Shown: one piece after another, positions 16,301 to 22,718 of the stretch
Layout of the letters: each line of letters opens with the position of its first letter
Position numbering within the stretch: the first letter of the stretch is position 1
IMG/VR virus record: IMGVR_UViG_3300049847_000287
Location: 1 to 42,351 of that record
DNA length: 42,351 nt
Direction: 5' to 3' (one strand)
Origin: a virus
Made by a program: the position numbers and the translations under genes
Notes under the pieces: model-generated
What the model was told of the DNA's origin: nothing
Seen by the model: only the letters and a program-made list of their open reading frames with translations
The model's database searches: none

Positions 16301-16959
16301 AGCACGTTGCCAGCCGCTTCGCCCAAATTCTCCAGTGGGTTGCGAATGATTTGGCGCGCGGCTAATCCAGCGCGATCAAGAATTGACGGACTAGCACCAA
16401 GCGCCCTCCGCTCTTCATCCTGCTTCAGCAGCTCGTCTTTGTAGTAGCTGGTCTGGTTATCCTCTGCGTTTTTTTGCTTCTCGCGAAAAAATTTGCTTGC
16501 TGGATTGTCAGCGCCAAAAATGTCGGTTGCCGAGGTCAGCGCGCCCGCCGCACCTTTTGCCATGTTCTCATTGAAATCGAGTAACGCACCGCCGAATCCG
16601 CGTGTCGGATTTTGCTTGCGGAAAGGGATCGTCTCTTTGTCGGTCTGATCGATGTAACTCTGGCGCTCGGATGCGCTTGGAATCCACGTCCGCACGTACG
16701 GCTCAACCCAATCCGTTTTCCATCGCTTGTACATGTCCTGCTGAGCCTCATAGCTCATGGCATGCACGTTCATACGATCCGCAAAATCAACCCACGTCAT
16801 ATCAATCGGCGGGATCGTTTGTGGAGCGACTGACGGCGCTACTACTGGCTCTGGTTTTTCGGCGCTCAGGCTGGCAAGGTAGTCCGTGCCGCGTTTTGCA
16901 CCATTGAGCGGATCGCCGTACAGCGCTTGCTTGAACGCATCAAGACTGAATTCAGGCAT
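7288..16959 (-). CDS. Giant polyvalent internal virion protein (3223 aa) with metallopeptidase-like, GNAT-like and LPD38-like regions
   Basis: The largest gene, 23% of the window. Regions by approximate residue: 200-290, Gly/Ala-rich hydrophobic stretches that could insert in a membrane; 1185-1515, a conserved domain of phage polyvalent proteins with FIEEIQSDWGQEGKKKGF and later LKVGGEGMKAFYDKI; ~2004-2008, HEGFH, a zincin-type HExxH motif with a following EEALAD that could give the third zinc ligand near 2055; ~2180-2285, a GNAT-like fold with RNIFIPDSAQKQGIGSAIY; 2670-3060, a C-terminal helical region resembling LPD38. Low-complexity linkers lie between. Such proteins are thought to be packaged and ejected with the genome, acting in the host cell. 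No methyltransferase or helicase motifs of DarB type were seen. The start overlaps the transglycosylase stop by 8 nt. Confidence 0.88.
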   Translation of the reverse strand: MPEFSLDAFKQALYGDPLNGAKRGTDYLASLSAEKPEPVVAPSVAPQTIPPIDMTWVDFADRMNVHAMSYEAQQDMYKRWKTDWVEPYVRTWIPSASERQSYIDQTDKETIPFRKQNPTRGFGGALLDFNENMAKGAAGALTSATDIFGADNPASKFFREKQKNAEDNQTSYYKDELLKQDEERRALGASPSILDRAGLAARQIIRNPLENLGEAAGNVLAIAPAAIGGTIGVIGASTAMGVGAVKGNIYETVNNTPDADLMTDPSYAAMRASGIDEKTAKEALAVKLQSYTENPGKIAIGGAMGAAVGKFGSVEQALANAGREQTIAALRKQARDVGIKGIATGAGKEVATEIPQEMTETYLGNTGAASGGATVDPYQNVVEAGVKAGFLAAAPGGIAHVAQGVAAKRQLKEIDRASAAAQSPATATESTTAVAASTVTDIPENDFATGAPNFSAWAKEHRAADWAVAQNDPVAFERLIVTAPPDLANEITQYIQQRAEVPDESTAAPAIGSETQTVGPANVATATDAATANHGDITNRPETGTGVSADGRTTGEANAENIGTDGSATVQGAPVVSPDATRSNFARSSAGDGAVGTGVSQQGPVAFGPIAATNYVPAETAREATDRLAREVVARVNAGGDAKAAFNAVTNEHAAAYEDYIRSGQTDRLPKAGFQRDTRDEVDESLIRLNRPDILGGELSGRYKAARKRIAQQPATDATTPRWALGARVDDAGNPLSEADFLALKKSAAAIPSPNGGDTAVDISGLKQEIGWAIRGGQLQRARGADGTVNSETVTRSKWVPKSEFWPNRPKQGGALSEAQAQVAIDRAVANLSLSTSQQRFVDYARSYQRELQNGSTHVAHESHGIDISEAEYDHYRATGEPGFGWMPGFGEAIDAVGKLSDHELAILDAIDFSRTKNETRASVEAVAGRDSQTQKVVAGSGEANRATGEAATREGQPEVVRPTLDLTGQSEAQIRADEAKKARDVAAKSAQDNAPSPEGFTLTGSNRTADVGAAAGQQPMFSRSSGTPLWRSTLSDAVGKSPLKTVPADQWQAWLKSNAAKLGVKQEEIQWSGITDWLDLQAGKVSREQVQQYLDANGVKVTETELGSSAATKAALKTANKALVDHLTANESYEQLRATDFAFDAERDDLTEEKQRAMSAATKALADQLRAAYLSHESSLDAGTKYGQYQLPGGENYRELLLTLPPKAQPAEGHFISMSGGYYVVYDGRQALGQFETKDEAVAFLRGKFGDDLSQKNFKSSHWDQPNILAHIRFNERTDADGKRVLFIEEIQSDWGQEGKKKGFGSPETAKLSIKKVGSQWHVLDSTGAFVTASNTERGALEKLEHYQGSVQAPRVPNAPFVGKTEAWVSLALKRMIRYAVDNGFDRVAMVNGEQSAERYDLSKQIDRLNYVKESDGRYSIDAEKDGRTVVVKNDITADELTNLIGKDMTQKIVNGEGAPQRKKDATPGSRSLSGLDLKVGGEGMKAFYDKIVPQVANDALKRLGGGKVVQIVLNKQAEYNSTTGVVSGIVDYGVWPKNGKFELRGRAGQGVIGTFNTSDEAFVEAVRLQNAENLKQSGFDITDKMREYASQGMPMFQRAFLSEADALKAFGSEPDLFIYPKSNSKDLTEIAKVIAPGLVVTKKSKFGTEQLYELSRPGAPGVANLWVRDPNPYGNDVRSYDNGRDEQGSLKVLSTTLPGKNAESLPLDQRDVWIDVSRMNPGMSGSQIYAVAANYAHNNGDLFIGDPDGLSDKAMVRRTENMLNSALKFGTTEHLAPHPRQVQGDPTLGIKALDWVYGDHVGNVHKMIDVLQAIPENLRDDIASPISPTLSAILGIGRPENGRSDVGASTSARGSRATPDYGSTAARHRILKSVVRRASEEESGARGTSRSILARTLSVVRQLGLATDGKERVLYRRGDGNGVGLPFTHDDALALTDQLTKAGMSGINVVRSVADMPETERKAVLARAPDGGIRGAYFNDTNGVWLVTDNIRTPEEFLFTVLHEGFHRGLANTIGSDAKQLLSEMYATNATLRELTQEQMTRHGIGLDEAIEEALADMAGNGQARDLKGWGKLVDLIRSWLGKLTDAVGIKIVWTDDMIADFVAGIRRNGLTDGVHMLTGNDTVWAGWKAPGGKTALNRPTMNEMANDKTVVGNTTGRSADDVNSGAGQIRKLLQLDAGHDFKTPEGKFTSYYWNGDKRSGEVTVFKDKAGYVVRNIFIPDSAQKQGIGSAIYEWVNQQSIEGTGNPLRSTQPRTRNGESVLEIAAPARALWESLVKSGKASKTDNGTFAFKQPNEPTTSQNGDVTSSSNGSVAFSRNSDAGSALQKAINAAAPNRAVELLPAKADVDYKWALQEGLVDYQAPVARMLQKVYGSFLDVPLWQSLKTYLTKRDALHEDFARGLRKKMEANANAIADVTGMDVREAASAVGEYAKAKHVPDANAQLRAKGLNTLAAGLTDQQAAAVAIAIEKTVSQKLLEEGRQILIAANREGLQMMVDSRLMTAQQQADLLAKYPNYVPLNLADTEIDPFTEFVRTDLFSNSMNAQVAKVMKGYGVGSDSVAENGYVNTLAKRAAIHARIASQDFKLAALAMSRLPQGSQHVESERITSPGQQLDPRGMAVRDPITNDWYSVRFKDQSVQDAIYNKGIEQPDGMLRAMSIPTRLISKGVTQWIMAFAPINMMRDVQAKAVQVRARRYKDAQGVAIDSKKLGYDLLKYSSSPELWKAAWHLAFKVPPANPSPTYLSLKQAVSDGALSTWGDFLNKSKEDAMKELRKTAGFRRIPNVVTDAVEEWNTWFDTISSFASYQALRAQGVEPKAAAFHTLDLMNFRNKGKKTAMVRALYTFSNATIQDASNLARDLHTRQGWVDFLALTALGALFYGMAKSFGGEPPENEKILGNLVDQRGTNEAERNIPICWAKDACLKLPIGFGKAQLAWSTAVNLMRLESGRYSPGEALGESAKSWIKAFAPTGYSEVPISKDPALFFMSTLAPTVVKPAVNVIANKTAFGAPLAKPNAEGKFRSENAKTSTEPLWVDTAKSLRQMTGLDAAPEVLRELFMGFPVVAGPVAETIKAATNNKAERGLPEDLRDQWRFLAPLGLNRLLGGDSRYLESVYWERMADANELSKRLNVEIPPGPRPRRGQADRLYAERVNKLNASDQDKALLISYREERGRLREYSDAKKEMAETIKGKQPDEAVKVALKFSDEARESMITFLKESQWKP
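11184..11495 (-). CDS. Nested ORF in the +1 frame of the giant gene (103 aa)
   Basis: This 103-aa frame lies wholly inside the giant gene, shifted +1. It reads like an ordinary soluble protein: Pro-rich start, a beta pair (VSVDPKTGVVTWEPP), a charged helix (PPEEAERRLIMARRLRDIE) and a tail with CVNLDLPPTEKSES. The main frame over the same bases (about residues 1821-1925) reads as Ser/Arg/Gly-rich low complexity, the reverse of what a random shadow gives. A GGAG lies 10 nt and a GAGGG immediately before the ATG, so the ribosome site is only fair. Function unknown; it may be an overprinted gene or a relic of an inserted gene. Confidence 0.42.
   Translation of the reverse strand: MTLPLPSPRPYRLSSVSVDPKTGVVTWEPPLPPEEAERRLIMARRLRDIESSSPWYGGRAKRSLERGEHPDQFWLGRYLSCVNLDLPPTEKSESCIVAETETA
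14079..14207 (-). CDS. Nested small ORF in the +1 frame of the giant gene (42 aa)
   Basis: This is a 42-aa, highly charged peptide (Lys, Gln, Glu, Arg and Leu rich) with a helical core: QLQDAIAKLKKLSPDQAKRI followed by VQLEKQRRAKASQK. AGGA lies 6 nt upstream of the ATG. The covering main-frame residues (about 917-960) are an Ala/Gly/Thr/Glu linker. It is in the same +1 frame as the other two nested ORFs. Its size and basic helix resemble small phage proteins that bind nucleic acid or other proteins, but no family was recognised and it could be chance. Confidence 0.4.
   Translation of the reverse strand: MKPEPQSKQLQDAIAKLKKLSPDQAKRIVQLEKQRRAKASQK
15144..15452 (-). CDS. Nested ORF in the +1 frame of the giant gene (102 aa)
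   Basis: This frame starts at ATG 15452 with a near-ideal Shine-Dalgarno (GAGGTG 5 nt upstream) inside the giant gene. The 102-aa product has a Gln-rich amphipathic start (NQQQLQQLAARLKQ), a Pro-rich middle (PPLTPQQRITETLPTDPRQV) and a C-terminal helix (REVVLEMEQLAQEFRSKGQ), with normal Leu, Glu, Lys and Gln content. The main frame over these bases (about residues 502-605) is a featureless Ala/Gly/Thr/Asn linker. Together with two similar ORFs in the same +1 frame this suggests real overprinting. Function unknown; scaffold-like or regulatory roles are only guesses. Confidence 0.5.
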   Translation of the reverse strand: MNQQQLQQLAARLKQSAPPMSRPPLTPQQRITETLPTDPRQVQAFRQTGVLPEKPTPKISARMEAQLYKVRQLSALMPQDQTLREVVLEMEQLAQEFRSKGQ

Positions 16960-17797
16960 ACCGGAACTCGTCTTGAACCATCTTCACCAGCCAGTCCGGG
17001 TAATTCGCCTCATCATCCTGTCCGCCAAATGCCTGAGCGATAGCCTGTCGCTGAACATCGGCCATCTCGGGATCATGCTGCGCTTTTTGCGGTGCTTTCG
17101 GCTGTGGCTCAGCGGCGCTCCATTGAACAGGAGCGACCGCGTCTTCCTGCGCCGATTGATCCGGGGGCGCGACTGGCGGCCGCAACAACTGCCGTGTTGC
17201 CACTTGAGTCGATTGTGCTGGTTGCACCGGTTGCTGGGCCATTCCCTTCCACCCCTGAACCTGAACACCAGTTTTACGAAAAATTTCAGCGTCTGACGTT
17301 TGTGAAGAGCCGAAGCGTTGGCGCGTGTCGGCATACTCTTGAGCGGTAACCACCGGCCCGCCGTATTTCATGCCACGCAACATCACCGAAGGGATGTATT
17401 CCTCCGTCGTCGGCTGTAACAGCTCGCCCGTTTTTCTGATTGGCTGCCTTGCTTTGAACGCAGCAAAGCGTGGCCCGCCCGCGTTGTAGTCGATCAGCGC
17501 AGCGCGCAAGTCGCCACCCGCCCGATCAAGCGCTTCTTTTGCAATGGTGGTGCCCACGTCAAGATTTCTGACGGGGTCACGCATTTGCTGCGCGTTGGTG
17601 TTGAATCGCCGAAAATTACTCGGGTGAACCTGCATCAAACCCGTAGAACCGCCATCGGTCGAATTACCAGCAGCGGGGTTCCAATTTGATTCCTGCTCGA
17701 TAATGGCTTTCGCCCACCACGCGGGGATACCTTTTTGACGTGCGAAGCCGTCAGCCAAAGCTTCGAGGTCTTGGCGCGAGTAAGCCTTGGCGGTCAT
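16952..17797 (-). CDS. Virion-associated lytic transglycosylase (SLT-type)
   Basis: A 281-aa protein with an N-terminal lysozyme-like SLT domain (about residues 8-125): AIIEQESNWNP with catalytic glutamate E36, GLMQVHPSNF (53-62) and IDYNAGGPRF near 103-112. These are the three classic SLT motifs. The C-terminal ~150 residues are Gln/Pro/Ala-rich and end in a charged helix. Sitting between internal virion proteins and the giant ejection protein, it probably travels in the particle and opens the peptidoglycan during DNA entry, as gp16 of T7 does, rather than acting in lysis. The start overlaps the upstream stop (ATGA). Confidence 0.9.
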   Translation of the reverse strand: MTAKAYSRQDLEALADGFARQKGIPAWWAKAIIEQESNWNPAAGNSTDGGSTGLMQVHPSNFRRFNTNAQQMRDPVRNLDVGTTIAKEALDRAGGDLRAALIDYNAGGPRFAAFKARQPIRKTGELLQPTTEEYIPSVMLRGMKYGGPVVTAQEYADTRQRFGSSQTSDAEIFRKTGVQVQGWKGMAQQPVQPAQSTQVATRQLLRPPVAPPDQSAQEDAVAPVQWSAAEPQPKAPQKAQHDPEMADVQRQAIAQAFGGQDDEANYPDWLVKMVQDEFRYA

Positions 17798-19026
17798 TGA
17801 ACGCCGTACTGACCGTAAAGCGAATTGATGCGCGCAGCGTTATTGGCGGCACGTAGGCGTGCGGCAGCTTCAGCAGCGGCGCGTTCAGCGGCGGCGCGTT
17901 CAGCGGCAGCCTGAGCCTCAAGCCCACCACCGCGAATAAACTGCAATGCGCGCTGAATGTTTTCGGCGGTAATGGGCTCATCGGCCTGCGTAAGCATTGC
18001 CGTGGCCTTCTGGTAATCACCCAGGCCGTTGTCAACTGGCGCAGCAACCAGCGGCATCGCCACCGGCGCAGGCGGTGTAGCCGTAACGACGCCGCCACGC
18101 CCCGCACCTGCATTGCTGCTACCAGACGGTAATGCGCGGCCACCAGCCGCCGTACTTGCTGGCGAAGGCATGGCCGACGTAGGCGCGGTACCTGCGCCAA
18201 ATTGCCGCTTCCACGTAGCCATGGCTTCAGCTACGCCATCAGCGTAGGGCTTGCCGCCCTTCATCGCCTCGATTCCCGCGGCATGCGCGTATTTGGCCGC
18301 TTCAGACTGCATCGTTTCCGCCGCAGACATCGTTCCCGATGCGCCTTCTTTTGGAAGATAGTGATACCCGAGCCGGAACACCTCGTTTGCCTGTTTTTGC
18401 GCCGCCTGATACGCCGCGTCAGCCCCTCTATTGAGGAATGCGACCTGTTGATCCGGCGGCAACTCGCCAAGTCGCGAAGTGTCAATTTGTGGATTGAGCG
18501 CCTTGAAAAAACGTAGAGCCGACGCCGTGTCGCCCACGATCAGTGCGTTCTTGATGCCACTGGCAAACTTGGCTTTTTGCTGCTGCTCGCCCATCGCCTG
18601 AACGCGCGGATCACTACTCAACAGCGCTGCCGCGATGCGCTCATCGTCGCTTCCGCCGCCGCTTAAATACGACTGATTCGCACGCAACATGTTGGCGTCT
18701 TGCTCGGCTTGCAGTTGCAAGGCTGGAATGCGGGCGCGATACAGCGTCGCCGTGTCACCGGCCAGTTGATTCTGCGTTTGCAACGCTGACAGTCGGTACG
18801 GCTGGCTCGCAGCGTCGTACTCTGATTTCAGTTTTTGAGCCGCGAGCAAAGCTGGTTGAGCCTGTTCGCTGTAGGCATAGTCCTGCTCCATTTTGCGAAG
18901 TTGCTGCGCAGCCTGTTGAGCCTGCTGTTCATTCTTTGCATCATCCCACGCCCACTTGTCACCGGATTGAAGTCCAGAAACGACCGCTCCAACAGGATTG
19001 AAATATGCCCATGCAGAATTTGCCAT
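17794..19026 (-). CDS. Internal virion (ejection) protein, Ala/Gln-rich
   Basis: Starting at ATG 19026, 2 nt after the preceding stop, this 410-aa protein opens with a short hydrophobic stretch (AWAYFNPVGAVVSGL), continues as long Ala/Gln helices with coiled-coil character (about 35-130), and has a Pro/Ala/Ser linker near 285-340 and a final Ala/Glu/Arg helix containing a repeated ERAAA unit. There is no enzymatic motif. Composition and position, directly after another such protein and before the transglycosylase, match the internal core/ejection proteins of podoviruses. An in-frame upstream start at 19062 is less likely because it would overlap the previous gene by 34 nt. Confidence 0.75.
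   Translation of the reverse strand: MANSAWAYFNPVGAVVSGLQSGDKWAWDDAKNEQQAQQAAQQLRKMEQDYAYSEQAQPALLAAQKLKSEYDAASQPYRLSALQTQNQLAGDTATLYRARIPALQLQAEQDANMLRANQSYLSGGGSDDERIAAALLSSDPRVQAMGEQQQKAKFASGIKNALIVGDTASALRFFKALNPQIDTSRLGELPPDQQVAFLNRGADAAYQAAQKQANEVFRLGYHYLPKEGASGTMSAAETMQSEAAKYAHAAGIEAMKGGKPYADGVAEAMATWKRQFGAGTAPTSAMPSPASTAAGGRALPSGSSNAGAGRGGVVTATPPAPVAMPLVAAPVDNGLGDYQKATAMLTQADEPITAENIQRALQFIRGGGLEAQAAAERAAAERAAAEAAARLRAANNAARINSLYGQYGVQ
17872..17901 (-). repeat. 15-bp tandem repeat encoding ERAAA units
   Basis: Two copies of a 15-bp unit (plus strand AGCRGCGGCGCGTTC) differ at one base and are followed by a degenerate third. They encode consecutive ERAAA units near the C-terminus of the internal virion protein and could expand or contract by slippage without shifting the frame. 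Confidence 0.8.
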
Positions 19027-19028
19027 TG

Positions 19029-19910
19029 TCAGAACCCCTGATCCGTTTCTGAGGATGCCCACGTCGGGTCAAAAGTGTCGCCCGGAAGTCCAGACCGTAT
19101 TGCCGCTTGCTGCCCCTGCTGAAGGAATGGGTCTTGCTTACCACCAACGGAGCCAAACGGATCAAACGATGGAGCCGTTCCGCCAAAGTCATTGACCGAT
19201 ACGGCGCTTTCTTGTCGCGATCTTTCATTGACATAGGCGTCGAAGCCAGCGTCGCTCATCGGAATTGCATCCCGCTTATTCGGCCCGCCAAATGCTCGAC
19301 CCAACATAGTCGCGCCAGCGGCAAGCGAAGCCCCTGCTGCCGCGCCAGCCTGTGATCCAGTCTGCTGAAACAGTTGCGCCAGAGCGCTCATGCCGCTCAT
19401 GGCATGGTTGTAATTGCCACGAACCGCAGCGATTCCATTCATGATGTTGTCGCGACGGACTTGTTTGCGCAGATCGACACGAGACTCTTCACGCGTGCGC
19501 GCAAACGAGGCAACATCGGCTAACGCCACGGCCTCAGCTACGCGTAGCTGAGTGAATTGACCGGTCGTTGGCCCGACGCAGTAGATGTCAGCGCACTCAG
19601 ACAATTGCTGCCGAGCCCGGCCAAAGCCAAGCCGAACTATCGCCTCAGAGCGAGCCTGCATTTCGTCGTAACGCGCCACCGGAATTGGTTCCGCGCTATC
19701 GCGTGACACTTGGTCAATTAAGCCCTGCCGCGCGTAGCTCTGCCAAATCTGAATGTCATCGGACAGTCGCGAGCGCTGAAGATCGTGAATCTCTTGCGCG
19801 CGACTGCTGTATTGGCTGGCAATTTGAAACTGCTTGTTTGCTGCGTAAATAGTCGCGCCAGCAGAAGCGGCTCCAGCAACAGCGGTTCCGGCACCCGTAA
19901 CGTCGCTCAC
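19029..19910 (-). CDS. Internal virion (ejection) protein with glycine-rich membrane-like start
   Basis: The GTG at 19910, overlapping the acetyltransferase stop as GTGA, is preferred; it gives 293 aa beginning SDVTGAGTAVAGAASAGATI, an Ala/Gly-rich stretch typical of internal virion proteins. Long helices follow, with further Ala/Gly-rich hydrophobic patches around 185-205 (SQAGAAAGASLAAGATMLG), and the C-terminus is disordered in appearance (Gly, Ser, Asp, Pro). The two Cys in ECADIYC may pair. Its position and pattern match T7/P22-type proteins ejected with DNA to form a transperiplasmic conduit. No family name could be assigned from sequence alone. Confidence 0.7.
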   Translation of the reverse strand: MSDVTGAGTAVAGAASAGATIYAANKQFQIASQYSSRAQEIHDLQRSRLSDDIQIWQSYARQGLIDQVSRDSAEPIPVARYDEMQARSEAIVRLGFGRARQQLSECADIYCVGPTTGQFTQLRVAEAVALADVASFARTREESRVDLRKQVRRDNIMNGIAAVRGNYNHAMSGMSALAQLFQQTGSQAGAAAGASLAAGATMLGRAFGGPNKRDAIPMSDAGFDAYVNERSRQESAVSVNDFGGTAPSFDPFGSVGGKQDPFLQQGQQAAIRSGLPGDTFDPTWASSETDQGF

Positions 19911-20371
19911 GACTTCACCATCGTGACAGTGCCAGCAACCCATCCTTTGCGAGCAAAGTATGAATGCAGGTCGCTGCCGGAATCAACGGCAGTGGCTATT
20001 TTTTTGACCCCCAGGGCCTCCATCACCATGACCCCAAAGTCCATGAGCTTCGGGAACTCGCCGATACCGCGGCTTTCTTTCCTCAGAAAAACGGAATAGA
20101 GAACTGCATCAAGTCGCCGCGGCCTCCAAAGATTGGGAGACACAATCCACAACGCGTATCCAGTAAGCTCTGCACCGTCTCGCGCAGAAATTATCTTCAC
20201 ACTACCGTCTCGCCACATGTTGGCAATCTGGTCAATGTCTGGCTGAAACGCCTCTCCGCTTTTGCCCAAGGTTTCAAGCCACTGAGCCTGCGCAAAGTCA
20301 ATGATCCGCTTTACCGTAGCACGGCAAGCGTCTGTTTCTTCGTAGTGTTCAACGGCGAATTTGAGGCTCAC
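19907..20371 (-). CDS. GNAT-family acetyltransferase
   Basis: A 154-aa protein with the GNAT layout: a beta strand with GYALWIVSPN, the acceptor-side strand LDAVLYSVFLRKESRGIG containing an R-x-x-G-x-G-like acetyl-CoA loop (RGIGEF), a following helix, and a C-terminal YFARKGWVAG strand-turn typical of the fold. It starts at GTG 20371 overlapping the previous stop (GTGA). An acetyltransferase within the virion gene cluster is found in other podoviruses of this type, but the substrate is unknown; it could modify a virion protein or a host target. A predicted late promoter lies 60-90 nt upstream, inside the previous gene. Confidence 0.82.
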   Translation of the reverse strand: MSLKFAVEHYEETDACRATVKRIIDFAQAQWLETLGKSGEAFQPDIDQIANMWRDGSVKIISARDGAELTGYALWIVSPNLWRPRRLDAVLYSVFLRKESRGIGEFPKLMDFGVMVMEALGVKKIATAVDSGSDLHSYFARKGWVAGTVTMVKS

Positions 20372-21933
20372 GAATCAAGCTCTACCGTGCCTACCGCAAT
20401 ATCGACGCGGGAAACTTCTTCGGTAGTCTTGATTGTTATCCCGTGCGTATTGGCACGGTACGGCGCAAAGCGCTTGACCAGCGCATGCGGCAGCAACCCT
20501 AGCGCTTGCGCTTTTGCGCTGTTCCCATGACGCACTTCCACATCGGCGCTGCCGCCGAGCACTCTTGCTGCCCCCATCGCGAGGTATGGAGTTCGAATAT
20601 CATCTTTCCGCCACAGCGCTTCTTTGTAGGCGTCGCCTTCATTCCAACGAGTCACGCCAGTTGGCTCTGCCAGGTACAGCCGGTCAAACTTTCCTGCATG
20701 GATCGCCGTCGGGCGCTCGGACAGATAGGTCAGCGCCGTGCGTGGGTTGCCTGTGAGCTGAAGACGAAACCCAGCCGTCGCAGTGAATCCGAAATAGCAG
20801 CCATCATGCACCGCGCCGATCATGGTGTCGGGACGCATTTGCTGCCAACTCGTCTGATCCCAAAAATTCAACTCTTGCGAGCGAAACCCATTGAGGATTT
20901 GCAGCCCGCGTTTCGTCGCGTAAATCACTGCATCACCGTAAATTGCCGCTGATCGAGCCGACACAATTCCCGGCGCATCAACATGATCACCACGATGACA
21001 CCGCGGCCCTTTGCAATCCGACTGAAGCTGGACTACGAACGGCTTTTCATCGGTCAAAACATACCCGTGCTGCACGCCCGCCAAATGGCGGATAGCCGTG
21101 CCGTAAAAGCGCATGCGTGCGTCAGCAGGCCAAGCATGAGGCTTCCCTTTGATCGAAAACCACAGGAGGTTTCCAGACAGGCCCGACAGTTGACCGCTGC
21201 GCCACGCTGCAATTGAATGCAGGTCTTCAGGCGGCGACATGTAATCCAGTGTTTCGAGCATATCGCCCGGCCCGGCCAGGTCAAATGATGCGGAGGATGT
21301 TCCACATGAAACAATTTTCTTGAGGAAAAAGCCGCTATCAGGTTCGTTGGTCTTTTCGGTTCCGCTGACAAAACCAGAACGCTCTGCATAAATTCTGATT
21401 TCCTTGACCTGAAACGCCGGATCACAGGCGGGAAGACCGGATACCAGCAAAGCCGTCGAGTAATCCGACATCACCGCGTTTGACGGCAGCGACGGCTGCG
21501 ATTCTTCACCGAATTGGTTGACCAACGTGTAAACCACTGAGTGCGGCTGCGCGGACACTGGGTCGCTTGGTACAGACGCCGCGCTCAAGACTGGCGCTGG
21601 CAGGTTGGCTGGGAACCCAAGTCTTGTCCACTGTCCGCTAACGGCATTTGCATCGGTAGCCGTCATTGGTGGGCCATCGCCCGAGCGGAATACCCGACCA
21701 TTACAGCCGGGAACGCCCTCTGCGTAGTCGTGGCACAGGCTCGATACGGTCAGCCCGCATGCCGATTCGTAAATTGAACGAACGCCAATTTCATCGTTGA
21801 CGGGTTTATTTATCCGCCACGGACGCAGCGTTGATCTTGAGAGGTCAGCGTCCAAAACAAAGTCGGCTTCATCGCCGTTGACCACTCCCATAGCCGGTCG
21901 AACACCGGGGAAATTGTCAAATCTCAGGCGCAT
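20368..21933 (-). CDS. Tail tube/stabilisation-like protein
   Basis: ATG 21933 shares a base with the upstream stop (TAATG) and gives 521 aa. The N-terminus (RLRFDNFPGVRPAM) and the body, a series of beta blades with LHSIAAWRSGQLSGL, LWFSIKGKPHAWP and a repeated Y/F-x-aromatic pattern, resemble the podovirus tail-tube or tail-stabilisation proteins (P22 gp10-like, beta propeller type). It carries moderate Cys (CKGPRCHRGDH). It sits after two connector-type proteins and before the ejection proteins, which fits a tail hub component. Family placement is by pattern only. Confidence 0.65.
   Translation of the reverse strand: MRLRFDNFPGVRPAMGVVNGDEADFVLDADLSRSTLRPWRINKPVNDEIGVRSIYESACGLTVSSLCHDYAEGVPGCNGRVFRSGDGPPMTATDANAVSGQWTRLGFPANLPAPVLSAASVPSDPVSAQPHSVVYTLVNQFGEESQPSLPSNAVMSDYSTALLVSGLPACDPAFQVKEIRIYAERSGFVSGTEKTNEPDSGFFLKKIVSCGTSSASFDLAGPGDMLETLDYMSPPEDLHSIAAWRSGQLSGLSGNLLWFSIKGKPHAWPADARMRFYGTAIRHLAGVQHGYVLTDEKPFVVQLQSDCKGPRCHRGDHVDAPGIVSARSAAIYGDAVIYATKRGLQILNGFRSQELNFWDQTSWQQMRPDTMIGAVHDGCYFGFTATAGFRLQLTGNPRTALTYLSERPTAIHAGKFDRLYLAEPTGVTRWNEGDAYKEALWRKDDIRTPYLAMGAARVLGGSADVEVRHGNSAKAQALGLLPHALVKRFAPYRANTHGITIKTTEEVSRVDIAVGTVELDS
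20432..20462 (-). promoter_or_regulatory. Predicted late promoter, copy 3 (inside the upstream gene)
   Basis: GTACCGTGCCAAT (20461-20449, minus strand), then A and 10 nt, then AACAAT (20437-20432). Unlike the other copies it lies within coding DNA, near the end of the 528-aa gene, and no start codon follows at 6-7 nt. It would drive the acetyltransferase and ejection genes. The element itself also forms a 6-bp stem with following bases (CCGTGC/GCACGG). Confidence 0.5.
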
Positions 21934-22718
21934 TACGGGCCACCACCCGCACAACTTCCGAACGCCGCCGTCAGCGTGGCCGCATTCATGGCTGTTCGAG
22001 CTTCGGCGATGGTCGCGAACGGGCCATTGTTGACGGCAATTGCCGCTCCAGTGGCCCCCTGCCCTGCCAGCGCGCAGCTAACGACGCCAAATTCAGTGCC
22101 GATTGGCTCAATCCAGACGAATCCAATGGCTCGGCCAGCGGCGTCACAGTTGCCGACCGCGCACAATGGCCGAAATGTCCGGTCGCTTATCGCCGTTGCG
22201 GTACCAGACAGCTTGACATCAACCGTGCAGCTTCCATCGGGTTGACCGCTTCCAGAGAATGACAACGAACCATCGCTACTTGTCAGCCTGGCGATGGGCG
22301 GCGTCCACCCTTTCACCAAGCCGTCGGAAAATCTGTAGCCGCACTGATCGCTGGTAACACCGGTGCCTGATGCGGCACCGGCGCAGTCGCTTTTCAAGGT
22401 GAACTTGAACGGCTCTAGCGCAGTTCCCACGCCGGACTGAATGATGCAGTCGGTACTCGCAAAAAATATGGATTGCGTCGAGTTCGCGGCAGCCGAGCCA
22501 CCAACCGACACTTTTACCGGGCAGCACGGATCGCCCGCCTGATACAGCACGCGCTCGCCGGTAGTGACGCCAGAAATCAGGCCGTCAGCCCCGACGACAA
22601 TCGTGGCATTGTGGTATTCGCCGGGCTGAAGCTTCTTCTGCGCAGCGCCTTTGTAATCTGGTCGCGAAGCGCAGCCGTCAGCAACCGGAGGAGTCACACC
22701 GTGTTTGATGTTTGGCAT
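21933..22718 (-). CDS. Cys-rich virion protein of the connector region
   Basis: A 261-aa protein, Gly/Ala/Ser/Thr-rich, with 11 cysteines (4%), including a DPCCPVKV motif that is echoed by GCCVKP in the 293-aa protein encoded after the portal. The N-terminal half (EYHNATIVVGADGLISGV) looks like fibre-type beta structure. No known domain. It lies between two head-tail proteins with a 1-nt gap on one side and a 1-nt overlap on the other. The role is probably structural; whether the cysteines pair or bind metal is unknown. Confidence 0.6.
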   Translation of the reverse strand: MPNIKHGVTPPVADGCASRPDYKGAAQKKLQPGEYHNATIVVGADGLISGVTTGERVLYQAGDPCCPVKVSVGGSAAANSTQSIFFASTDCIIQSGVGTALEPFKFTLKSDCAGAASGTGVTSDQCGYRFSDGLVKGWTPPIARLTSSDGSLSFSGSGQPDGSCTVDVKLSGTATAISDRTFRPLCAVGNCDAAGRAIGFVWIEPIGTEFGVVSCALAGQGATGAAIAVNNGPFATIAEARTAMNAATLTAAFGSCAGGGP

